DNA of 12,400 bases from positions 1 to 12,400 of the forward strand of contig JACQUC010000113.1 of the NCBI GenBank assembly GCA_016210495.1. Reading direction: 5' to 3'. Below the pieces are notes generated by a model. That model was not told the DNA's origin. It did no database searches and worked only from the letters and a program-made list of their open reading frames with translations. This DNA comes from Chloroflexota bacterium. Its GTDB lineage: Bacteria; Chloroflexota; FW602-bin22; JACPRP01. The position numbers and the translations under genes are program-made. Below, piece after piece: positions 1 through 6,195 of this stretch (position 1 is its first letter; every line of letters begins with the position of its first letter).

Positions 1-2
1 GA

Positions 3-671
3 GAAGACAGTATCCAGTACGTCAACGCGAAGGTAGTGCTGGTAGGGAAAAGCCGAGTGGGTAAGACGACACTGTCTATCCGAATTGCGGAAAACGTCTA
101 CCGGGAAATGCCTCAAACACACGGAATGCGACACTCCCGCATTCCTGTGACGACGCTGGTGACTCAGATTCGTGGCTTAGTCGGTGCTGAAGCGGAGCTC
201 ACCTTATGGGATTTTGCAGGACAGCCAGACTACCACATAATCCACCAGTTGTTCCTGAATGATACGAACGCTGCACTATTGCTTTTTGACTCCTCAGACC
301 CTTTGGACAAGTTCCGTGGGATCTCATATTGGGCCAAGGTCCTCAAGACGCAGGCCCCAGCGGAGGCACTCAAGTACCTCGTGCTAGCCCGCTGCGATGA
401 ACAACGGGTTACGCTGGCCCAGAGAGAGATCAATCGCATTCTTGGCGAGCATGATTTAGACGGTTACGTCCAGAGTTCAGCCAAGACTGGGGAGGGTGTG
501 GGGGAACTGGTAAGACGGCTTGTCGCAGATATCGGTTGGGACAGACTTCCGCGTACTACGACACCGCGCCTGTTCCAAGCGGTACGCGAGGTCATCTTGG
601 AGCTAACCCAACTTCCGCAGCCATATGCTTCAACGAATTTCAATAGAATCCTTTTAGGGCCACGAGACTGA
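3..671 (+). CDS. ROC-type small GTPase domain protein, 5'-partial and probably 3'-truncated
   Basis: The frame is open to the left edge of the window, so the GTG at 36 is not the likely start and the N-terminus is missing. The visible part is a Ras-like GTPase: P-loop GKSRVGKT right after the first beta strand (VVLVG), the G3 motif DFAGQ, a loose G4 (ARCDE instead of NKxD) and G5 SAKTG. WDFAGQ followed by a histidine-rich stretch (DYHIIHQ) is typical of ROC domains of LRR-ROC-COR proteins, whose LRR part would lie upstream. The frame stops about 15 residues after LTQLPQPYAS, and its last codons (from about 652) fall inside the presumed left end of the insertion sequence. The gene was therefore probably cut by the IS, and no COR domain can be recognised to the right of the IS. 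Nucleotide hydrolysis is likely; the cellular role is not visible here. ROC assignment fairly sure, truncation inferred. Confidence 0.75.
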   Translation, partial: EDSIQYVNAKVVLVGKSRVGKTTLSIRIAENVYREMPQTHGMRHSRIPVTTLVTQIRGLVGAEAELTLWDFAGQPDYHIIHQLFLNDTNAALLLFDSSDPLDKFRGISYWAKVLKTQAPAEALKYLVLARCDEQRVTLAQREINRILGEHDLDGYVQSSAKTGEGVGELVRRLVADIGWDRLPRTTTPRLFQAVREVILELTQLPQPYASTNFNRILLGPRD

Positions 672-759
672 TTTTCCTCGCTCTTGGACGCTCTTGACGC
701 CATCCAACGCCAATTTTTGGCCTCCCTCCCCCACTATGGAGCCGCTCGCGTTGAAAACC

Positions 760-783
760 AAATGTAGTACGAACTTTTTCCCC
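760..783 (+). repeat. Direct repeat, left copy, flanking the transposase gene
   Basis: AAATGTAGTAC, then G, then AACTTTTT and a C run. The same string recurs in the same orientation at 2534-2557 with a one-base deletion and one extra T. It lies about 30 bases before the transposase start. A direct rather than inverted arrangement is unusual for IS termini; IS1634-type elements are known for long target duplications, which is one reading. Confidence 0.6.
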
Positions 784-810
784 TTTGAAACGAGATATGA
801 TGGTGGCCAT

Positions 811-2541
811 ATGTATTTGCGTAAGTGCAGCCCATCGAAAGGCAAGAAGGATCGCGTTTACTGGGAGCTGGTCGAGTCGTATCGCACACAGCAGGGACCT
901 CGCCAGCGCGTCATCTCCTATCTCGGCGATGCGGATGAACCCGCCCGACTCGGCGTTAAGCATGCGGCCCTCGATCTTGGCGACGCGTTTCAGGGCGATC
1001 TGTTTGGCGAAAGTCCCGAACCCGATTGGGTAGAGGTAGACACTAAACGGGTGCGGGTGGAACGGATAAGGGATTTTGGCGGGCCTTGGTTTGGCCTGGC
1101 GATTTGGGAGAAGCTCGGTTTGAGAGCCTTTCTGGAGGAAGTGATGCCCGAGGGACGTGAGGAGATTTCCTGGTCGTTGATGGCAGAAGTGTTGGTATTG
1201 ATGCGCCTATGCGAGCCATCCAGCGAGCTACGGATCGCCGAGGATCTTTATGCACGAAGTGCCCTCCCCGACATTGTTGGCATTCCTCCCGACAAGGTAA
1301 ACGATGATAGGCTCTATCGCGCCTTGGATAATCTCGTAACCCACAAGCTGCAACTCGAGAGGCATCTCAAGGAGCGTCTGGGTGAGCTATTCGACATAGA
1401 ATATGATTTGCTGTTGTACGACGTGACCTCGACCTATTTCGAGGGTGAGGTCAGTGGCAACGAACTGGCCGCAAGGGGATATTCGAGAGACCATCGACCT
1501 GACTGTAAGCAGGTGTGCATTGCCTTGGTAGTGAGCCGCTGGGGATTGCCCCTGGGGTACGAGGTGTTCGGTGGCAATCGCAGCGACGTGACGACGGTGG
1601 AGGAGATCGTCAAGAAAGTGGAGGCTCAATACGGCCAGGCGAACCGCATCTGGGTGATGGATCGAGGGATGGTGAGCGAAAAGAACCTGCGGTCTCTCAG
1701 GAGCGAGGGGCGTAAGTACATCGTGGGCACAGCGAAGAGTCGACTGAAACGTTTCGAGCGAGAATTGTTGGCCGAGGACTGGCAGAAGGTCAGGGATGGT
1801 CTGGATGTCAAGTTGTGCCCAGGGCAAGAGGGAGAAGAGACGTTCATTCTCTGTCGTAGCGCTGCGCGTGGCCAGAAGGAAAAGGCAATCCACGAGCGTT
1901 TTGAGAGGAATATCGAGGAAGGATTGAAGAAGCTGAGTGAGAGTTGCCGACGGAAGAAGCAAAAGGTTGGCGCAGTGGAGCGCAGAGTAGGGCGATTGCT
2001 GGGGACGAATAGCCGTACCAGTGGACTATACCAAGTAGCGGTACGCACACGTGAAGACGGTGGCGCCGAAGTGATGTGGGAGAAAGGGGAGAAGTGGCGA
2101 CATTGGGCGACGTTAAGCGAAGGCTGCTACGTGCTGAGAAGCAACGTTCGCGATTGGGATGCCGAGCAATTGTGGCATGCCTACATCCAGCTAACCGAGG
2201 CGGAGGCAGCCTTTCGCATCCACAAAGATGATCTACGGATCAGACCGATCTGGCATCAAAAGAGCGAGCGAGTCCAAGGGCATATCCTGGTTTGCTTCCT
2301 GGCCTATGTCCTTTGGAAGACGATTGGGCAAGTGTGCCAGAGGGCTGGCTTGGGAGACGAGCCCAGACAGATATTCGATGAGATCGCCCAGATCAAGGCG
2401 GTGGACGTGGTGCTGCCGACGAGAAAAGGGACAGAGATACGCAGGCGTTGCGTGTCATTGCCAACAGCACCCCAAGCAGCATTGTTAGAGAGGCTTGGCC
2501 TCAAATTCCCGAAACACCTCAAAACAACGCGAGAAATGTAG
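811..2541 (+). CDS. IS1634-family (IS4 superfamily) DDE transposase
   Basis: A 576-residue protein if it starts at ATG 811 (MYLRKC), which is where the family's N-terminal sequence (YWELVESYRT, QRVISYLG) begins; the open frame continues upstream to 694 but that stretch has no family character. RNase H-like catalytic residues can be placed: D204 in YDVTSTYF, D284 in VMDRGM, and E465 in the Y-(2)-R-(3)-E-(6)-K signature region (YIQLTEAEAAFRIHK, with K472). The signature arginine is leucine here. The C-terminal RPIWHQ and HILVCFLAYVL stretches are also typical. It catalyses cut-and-paste or replicative movement of its own element. Length is normal for the family and no frameshift is seen, so it may be active. 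The stop codon lies inside the right direct repeat. No strong ribosome binding site precedes 811. Confidence 0.88.
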   Translation: MYLRKCSPSKGKKDRVYWELVESYRTQQGPRQRVISYLGDADEPARLGVKHAALDLGDAFQGDLFGESPEPDWVEVDTKRVRVERIRDFGGPWFGLAIWEKLGLRAFLEEVMPEGREEISWSLMAEVLVLMRLCEPSSELRIAEDLYARSALPDIVGIPPDKVNDDRLYRALDNLVTHKLQLERHLKERLGELFDIEYDLLLYDVTSTYFEGEVSGNELAARGYSRDHRPDCKQVCIALVVSRWGLPLGYEVFGGNRSDVTTVEEIVKKVEAQYGQANRIWVMDRGMVSEKNLRSLRSEGRKYIVGTAKSRLKRFERELLAEDWQKVRDGLDVKLCPGQEGEETFILCRSAARGQKEKAIHERFERNIEEGLKKLSESCRRKKQKVGAVERRVGRLLGTNSRTSGLYQVAVRTREDGGAEVMWEKGEKWRHWATLSEGCYVLRSNVRDWDAEQLWHAYIQLTEAEAAFRIHKDDLRIRPIWHQKSERVQGHILVCFLAYVLWKTIGQVCQRAGLGDEPRQIFDEIAQIKAVDVVLPTRKGTEIRRRCVSLPTAPQAALLERLGLKFPKHLKTTREM

Positions 2542-2557
2542 TACAACTTTTTTCCCT
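2534..2557 (+). repeat. Direct repeat, right copy, overlapping the transposase stop codon
   Basis: AAATGTAGTAC then AACTTTTTTCCC, matching the copy at 760-783. The transposase TAG stop is part of this repeat. Confidence 0.6.
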
Positions 2558-2689
2558 CGTCCCTAAAATCCGCCCCTTTTCAGGTGCATTTCTCACGTCC
2601 AAGCCACAAAACGGCTACTCTTGCAGCTCTAATCCCTAAAAACGGCACTGTTCGCTCCGAACTGCGGAAGTTGGGCTAGCGGAGGCGCA

Positions 2690-2724
2690 ATCAAGCAAAA
2701 TCACCACGGAGGTGGCCGCTTGAT
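2690..2724. other. Two-part inverted repeat between IS and vapC
   Basis: The outer arms ATCAAGC (2690-2696) and GCTTGAT (2718-2724) are perfect complements. Between them sits a small hairpin CCAC-GGAG-GTGG (2704-2715). There is no T tract on either side, so it is not a classical intrinsic terminator, although it lies just beyond the 3' end of the minus-strand vapBC genes. Nothing else is recognisable between the IS and vapC. Confidence 0.3.
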
Positions 2725-2761
2725 ATGGTCAAATATGAACAGTATGGTGTACTAGGTGGGA

Positions 2762-3175
2762 CTAAGTGGTTTGATGCTCGGCCTTATGGATCTTGAGGCC
2801 GGGGACGTCAGTGTAATCGATGAGGTTGCGCGTGACCAGGATCAGGTCGTGTTCAAGGGCGGTGGCAGCAATAAGCAGATCGAGGGCGCGATGGGCAATC
2901 TGATGACGGTGACGTCGCAGTTCCATGCGGATTTGACCATTTCGCTTGGCGATAGCACGGCTTATTCCAAGCACAGGCACTTCTCTCAAGAAGAGGCGAA
3001 AGGCGGCCTCGGCAAGCTTGGGATCACGGCTCCCGTAGATCCCTTCGTAGATCTCACTCAGCGAGATGATGCTAATGGCGACACCGCCTTGCAACAGGGT
3101 GGCAAAAAGATCACCGGCTGGTTTCTGGCCGGTGAGGTAATCAACAACCCAGTCGGTGTCAACGAGATGTCTCAT
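2762..3175 (-). CDS. vapC: PIN-domain ribonuclease toxin, VapC type
   Basis: A 137-residue PIN-domain protein, the usual size of VapC. The metal-binding acidic residues are present: D6 (VDTDW), E41 (SEIYEG), D99 (ALDLLIAATA) and D120 (VTRNLIDY), and it ends in a typical PGLKI strand. PIN toxins are Mg2+-dependent endoribonucleases that cleave RNA and arrest growth when free of antitoxin. The start codon overlaps the upstream antitoxin stop codon by four bases (ATGA), indicating translational coupling and one operon. All four acidic residues are intact, so the toxin is predicted to be active. The exact RNA target cannot be read from the sequence. Confidence 0.87.
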   Translation of the reverse strand: MRHLVDTDWVVDYLTGQKPAGDLFATLLQGGVAISIISLSEIYEGIYGSRDPKLAEAAFRLFLREVPVLGISRAIAKRNGQIRMELRRHRHQIAHRALDLLIAATALEHDLILVTRNLIDYTDVPGLKIHKAEHQTT

Positions 3176-3474
3176 AGCCTGACCGGGGGCCGATCAGAAC
3201 CGCGCGAGGAGGCCAAGTTATCCTTGAGAGTATCGGCATCCACAATGTCTTTCCAAGCTCCGAAAGCAGAACGGAAAGCCCTATAGGCTGCCTTTCTTTT
3301 CGCCGGCTTTGGTTTTCTCTCGGAACCAGAGGGGACCGGTGTTAAGATAGCTAAGTCCTCGCTAGCCCGCCTGAGCACCCGCGGCTCCTCGCTCTTGCGC
3401 AACTCCTCAACAATCCTCAATAGCTCTGGGACGTTTTCTATGTCAATGCTCTTTAGGTGTCGTTCTCTCGCCAT
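3172..3474 (-). CDS. vapB: Antitoxin of the PIN toxin (VapB/Phd-like)
   Basis: A 100-residue protein starting at ATG 3474, chosen because AAGGGGGTGAC lies about three to seven bases upstream; ten further codons are open beyond it without such a signal. The N-terminal half (SIDIENVPELL, SEEPRVLRR, DLAILTPV) looks like a Phd/YefM- or VapB-type DNA-binding fold. The basic linker KPKPAKRK is followed by a tail GAWKDIVDADTLK and SDRPPVRL, which resembles the toxin-binding tails of antitoxins paired with PIN toxins (the pattern GxWKxLVD ... RPPV). It should bind and block VapC and repress its own promoter. It is the first gene of the operon, four-base overlap with vapC. A perfect palindrome upstream is a good candidate operator. 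Confidence 0.8.
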   Translation of the reverse strand: MARERHLKSIDIENVPELLRIVEELRKSEEPRVLRRASEDLAILTPVPSGSERKPKPAKRKAAYRAFRSAFGAWKDIVDADTLKDNLASSRGSDRPPVRL

Positions 3475-3487
3475 TATGGTCACCCCC

Positions 3488-3504
3488 TTGCTTGGGTCAA
3501 GCAA
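3488..3504. promoter_or_regulatory. Perfect palindrome, candidate vapBC operator
   Basis: TTGCTTG (3488-3494), GGT, CAAGCAA (3498-3504) is a perfect 7-base inverted repeat. It begins immediately downstream of the vapBC -10 box, covers the expected transcription start, and ends next to the antitoxin ribosome binding site. This is where a TA antitoxin normally autorepresses. Operator function is inferred from position. Confidence 0.6.
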
Positions 3505-3533
3505 AGTATAGCAGATTGCAAGAGGCTAATCAA
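3505..3533 (-). promoter_or_regulatory. Sigma70-type promoter of vapBC
   Basis: On the minus strand TTGATT (3533-3528) is followed after 17 bases by TATACT (3510-3505). TGC stands directly before the -10 box, making it an extended -10. It lies about 30 bases upstream of the antitoxin start codon. Confidence 0.65.
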
Positions 3534-3578
3534 TGGAGCAGGCGAGCGGGCGTGGGTTTCAAGCACGGTCACCGGGTT

Positions 3579-3605
3579 TTGCAATTGCCTGTTGTCTGGT
3601 ATAAT
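3579..3605 (+). promoter_or_regulatory. Extended -10 promoter of the nuo operon
   Basis: TGGTATAAT (3597-3605) is a perfect -10 hexamer with the TG extension. The -35 region is weak: TTGCAA at 3579-3584 with a 15-base spacer is the best fit. Transcription would start near 3612, leaving a leader of about 75 bases before nuoA. It diverges from the vapBC promoter. Confidence 0.6.
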
Positions 3606-3687
3606 TATCTTCGGGAGCCAATGGGGGCGAGGGGCGAACCAACGGATGGTCGGCACTAGCCGAACGTCGAGGCGAGGGGTATAGTCA

Positions 3688-4053
3688 ATGCAGGACTACT
3701 TCGTGGGCTATGGCTATGCGGCGATCTTTCTGTTGGCCGGATTTGGATTCGTTCTTGTCACCCTGGCCGTTTCGAACCTTCTGGGGCCTAAGAAGGTCAC
3801 CAGGATTAAGCTTCAGCCTTACGAGTCCGGCGTGGAACCCGTTGGACAGGCGTGGGTGCAGATCCCCGTTCACTTCTTCATCTTTGGCCTGCTTTTCGTG
3901 ATCTTCGACGTGGAGGCCCTTTTTGTGCTCGCGTGGGCCGTCCTGTTCAAGTCACTAGGCATTCTGGGCTTTGTCGAAATGCTGATCTTCATTCTGGTGC
4001 TCCTGGCCGGGCTGGTCTACGCCTGGAAGAAGGGGGTGCTGCAATGGACTTAG
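3688..4053 (+). CDS. nuoA: NADH-quinone oxidoreductase subunit A
   Basis: A 121-residue inner-membrane protein of complex I with three membrane helices (about residues 9-31, 60-86 and 92-113). The cytoplasmic loop after helix 1 holds the family motif [11 protein letters not shown], and helix 2 holds the conserved IFDVEA acidic pair (D74, E76). NuoA sits next to NuoH and shapes the quinone chamber. The usual YECG cysteine is serine (S47), a variant found in several bacterial lineages. GAGGGGT (about 3673-3680) serves as a ribosome binding site. First gene of the operon; its last ten bases overlap nuoB in another frame. Length and motifs are complete. Confidence 0.93.
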   Translation: MQDYFVGYGYAAIFLLAGFGFVLVTLAVSNLLGPKKVTRIKLQPYESGVEPVGQAWVQIPVHFFIFGLLFVIFDVEALFVLAWAVLFKSLGILGFVEMLIFILVLLAGLVYAWKKGVLQWT

Positions 4054-4538
4054 CCAACAGGTTGCCGGTGCCGAACGTGGTTTTGACCCAGATGGAGGCG
4101 CTGTTCAACTGGGCCAGGTCACGCTCGCCGTGGCCGCTCACCTATGGGCTCGCCTGCTGCGCGATCGAGATGATGGCGACCGGCGCCGCCCATCACGATA
4201 TGGCGCGCTTCGGGGCGGAGATGTTTCGGGCCAGCCCCCGTCAGGCGGACGTGATGATCGTGGCTGGCACCGTGACGACCAAGATGGGGCCGCTCCTGCG
4301 GAGGCTGTACGAGCAGATGACAGAGCCGAAGTGGGTTATCGCCATGGGGAATTGCGCCACGAGTGGCGGAGAGTTCTGGGATTCCTACTACGTGGTACAG
4401 GGCGTCGACATACTGGTGCCGGTCGACGTCTACGTGCCCGGCTGACCACCCCGGCCGGAGGCACTCCTGGAGGGAGTGCTAAGACTGCGGGATAAGATTC
4501 AGATTCAGCACAAGCTGGTGGCGGGGGAAGGTCAATAG
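4044..4538 (+). CDS. nuoB: NADH-quinone oxidoreductase subunit B with in-frame TGA at the last N2 cysteine (possible selenoprotein)
   Basis: NuoB carries cluster N2, the last [4Fe-4S] centre before quinone. Its ligands are normally CC, C and a final C in VPGCPPRPEA. Here C38, C39 ([10 protein letters not shown]) and C104 (MGNCATSGG) are present, but after VPVDVYVPG the reading frame meets TGA at 4443-4445 exactly where the fourth cysteine belongs. Beyond it the same frame continues for 30 codons with perfect family sequence ([19 protein letters not shown]) to a TAG at 4536. Stopping at TGA would give 133 residues without the fourth ligand; readthrough gives 164, a normal length. Readthrough also leaves only 14 bases to nuoC, in keeping with this packed operon, whereas stopping leaves 107. 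A hairpin at 4460-4480 fits a SECIS. Selenocysteine, a recent nonsense mutation, or a base error remain possible. The NuoB identity itself is certain. Starts inside the end of nuoA. Confidence 0.9.
4460..4480 (+). promoter_or_regulatory. Hairpin after the nuoB TGA, candidate bacterial SECIS
   Basis: GCACTCC (4461-4467), loop TGGAG (4468-4472), GGAGTGC (4473-4479) is a perfect 7-bp stem that a G-U pair extends by one (4460/4480). The loop begins 22 bases after the TGA and has G as its second base. Bacterial SECIS elements are stem-loops right behind the UGA, with a small loop containing a G near its start and a similar distance. The stem is built from codons for the conserved EALLEGVL, so it could also be a coincidence. 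Confidence 0.4.
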
Positions 4539-4552
4539 AGGGGAAGAGGCTA

Positions 4553-5053
4553 ATGCGTCGAGAGGCTGGGATAGCGCAGGATGTGGCCGAGGCGATGAAG
4601 CGGATACGGCTCGACCTCGGGGAAGACGTGGTGATGGCTCGTCTGGCTGAGGTGAACCGGATCGAGCTGGTGGTGAGGCCCGAGGGATTGCTGCGGGTGG
4701 GAGCCTATTTAAGGGACAATCAGCACACCGCGTTCGATTACTTGAGCTGCATCAGCGCGGTGGATTTGCGCACGCGAATCGAGATGGTCTATCACCTGCA
4801 CTCGCTGCCCAGTCGCCTGAGTCTGCGTCTGAAAGCATCTATCCCGGCCGATGCGCCGGCGATAGACTCGGTGGTGTCGATCTGGCCGACGGCCAACTGG
4901 CAAGAGAGGGAGGTCTTCGATCTGTTCGGGGTTACTTTCAAGGGCCATCCGGACCTGAGACGAATAATGCTGGACGACGATTTTGAGGGCCATCCGATGC
5001 TGAAATCGTATCCGGCGCCGAAGGGGCGGAGGCCGGCGGAGGGTGAGCGATGA
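4553..5053 (+). CDS. nuoC: NADH-quinone oxidoreductase subunit C (30 kDa)
   Basis: A 166-residue subunit of the hydrophilic connecting module of complex I; it packs against NuoD and NuoB and binds no cofactor. The 30-kDa signature is clear in WQEREVFDLFGVTFKGHP (about 116-133), followed by RRIMLDDDFEGHPMLKSYP. The central FDYLSCISAVD strand is also typical. Start ATG 4553 is preceded by GGGGAAGAGG. The gene ends in a four-base ATGA overlap with nuoD, indicating coupled translation. Full length, no oddities beyond a GC-rich tail. Confidence 0.93.
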   Translation: MRREAGIAQDVAEAMKRIRLDLGEDVVMARLAEVNRIELVVRPEGLLRVGAYLRDNQHTAFDYLSCISAVDLRTRIEMVYHLHSLPSRLSLRLKASIPADAPAIDSVVSIWPTANWQEREVFDLFGVTFKGHPDLRRIMLDDDFEGHPMLKSYPAPKGRRPAEGER

Positions 5054-6195
5054 CGGAAGAACTCCCGGTCGTGGAGCTATCCGATCTTCACGCCGCTCAT
5101 CTGCAGACCGAAGAGATGATTCTCAACATGGGGCCACAGCACCCCAGCACCCACGGTGTTTTGCGCCTCGTGCTGAGGCTGAGCGGCGAGACAGTGGTGG
5201 AGTGCAAGCCCGTGATGGGCTACCTGCACCGAGGGATCGAGAAGATTTTCGAGAACAGGACGTATCTCCAGGGCATACGCTACACCGATCAGTTCGACTA
5301 CCTGGCCGCTATGCTCAACGAGCACGCCTACGTCGGGGCAGTGGAGCAGTTGATGGGGCTGGAAGCGCCTCGGCGCGGCGAGTACATTCGCGTGATTGTG
5401 GACGAGCTTAGTCGCTGCACTAGCCACCTGGTCTACCTGGGCACGGCCCTGCTAGACCTCGGCGCCTTCACACCGATCGTCTACTGTTTTCGCGATCGTG
5501 AAGAGATCCTGGACATGTTCGAGGAGCTTTGCGGCAGCCGTATGAACTTCAATTTTCACCGCGTTGGGGGTGTGTTGTTCGACCTTCCTCGCGGCTTCAT
5601 CGCGAAGCTGGCCGACTTCCTGAAGCGCTTCCAGGGGAATATCGACGAATACGAGGAACTGATCACGGGCAACGAGATCTTCCTGGCGCGTACCGTGGGA
5701 GTAGGCATCATCCCGCCGGATATGGGCCTTGCGTACGGCATAAGCGGCCCAAACATCAGGGCCTCGGGCATCAACTTCGATATTCGGACCTACAAGCCGT
5801 ACAGTGCCTACCCGGAAATAGGTGTGGTGCCGCAAATGGCAGAGGGTGGCGACGCGTTCGCGCGGTACGAGGTGCGCCTGGCGGAGATGCGGGAGAGCAT
5901 CAGGGTGATTCAACGCGCTATCGACGGCCTGCCCGGCGGTCCGGTCCGGGCACGGATGCCTCACGTGCTTCGACCGCCCAAGGGAGAGACGTACTTTAGT
6001 ATCGAGAGCTCCAAGGGGGAGCTAGGCATGCACCTGGTCAGCGACGGGTCGATCCGACCGTACCGAATGAAAGTGCGAGCGCCTTCGTTCGTGAATTTGC
6101 AGATATTGCCGGAGCTGCTTAGGGACCACAAGCTAGGCGACGTCGTGGCGATATTTGGCAGCATCGACGTCGTCCTCGGCGAGGTGGATAGATGA
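5050..6195 (+). CDS. nuoD: NADH-quinone oxidoreductase subunit D (49 kDa)
   Basis: A 381-residue subunit forming the quinone-reduction site with NuoB. The loop GPQHPSTHG gives H31 and H35, and Y84 (TDQFDYLAAM) and D136 (ALLDLGAFTP) follow. All four sit at a constant offset of three from H34, H38, Y87 and D139 of the Thermus Nqo4 quinone site, so the quinone-binding residues appear intact. Other conserved stretches are MGYLHRGIEK, CTSHLVYLGT and NFNFHRVGG, and it ends in the usual VLGEVDR. It is homologous to the large subunit of NiFe hydrogenases but lacks their terminal CxxC. Overlaps nuoC and nuoH by ATGA on either side. Complete. Confidence 0.96.
   Translation: MTEELPVVELSDLHAAHLQTEEMILNMGPQHPSTHGVLRLVLRLSGETVVECKPVMGYLHRGIEKIFENRTYLQGIRYTDQFDYLAAMLNEHAYVGAVEQLMGLEAPRRGEYIRVIVDELSRCTSHLVYLGTALLDLGAFTPIVYCFRDREEILDMFEELCGSRMNFNFHRVGGVLFDLPRGFIAKLADFLKRFQGNIDEYEELITGNEIFLARTVGVGIIPPDMGLAYGISGPNIRASGINFDIRTYKPYSAYPEIGVVPQMAEGGDAFARYEVRLAEMRESIRVIQRAIDGLPGGPVRARMPHVLRPPKGETYFSIESSKGELGMHLVSDGSIRPYRMKVRAPSFVNLQILPELLRDHKLGDVVAIFGSIDVVLGEVDR

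Larger units (their letters stand above)
652..2568 (+). mobile_element. IS1634-like insertion sequence (ends tentative)
   Basis: This is a single-transposase element. The proposed ends are an imperfect inverted repeat, TTTTAGGGCCACGAG at 652-666 and CTCGTCCCTAAAA at 2556-2568, which match except for two extra bases on the left. The four bases ATCC lie just outside the left end (648-651), and ATCC also occurs at the right end (2568-2571), compatible with a short target duplication. The ends are read by eye: the inverted repeat is short, and a 22-24 base direct repeat inside it (760-783 and 2534-2557) gives a competing solution. The left end interrupts a ROC GTPase gene. Confidence 0.6.

Noticed and set aside
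694..810. Upstream start for the transposase
   Set aside because: The 39 extra residues have no transposase similarity and contain the direct repeat.
2756..3286. Plus-strand frame of 176 codons over vapBC
   Set aside because: It is antisense to two well-supported genes with PIN and antitoxin motifs and has no family features.
4443..4445. TGA in nuoB as sign of a reassigned genetic code
   Set aside because: TGA is the normal terminator of nuoC, nuoD and nuoF here, in ATGA/GTGA overlaps with following starts, so it is read as stop elsewhere.
4440..4538. Frameshift at the end of nuoB
   Set aside because: The family sequence continues in the same frame on both sides of the TGA; no base gain or loss is needed.
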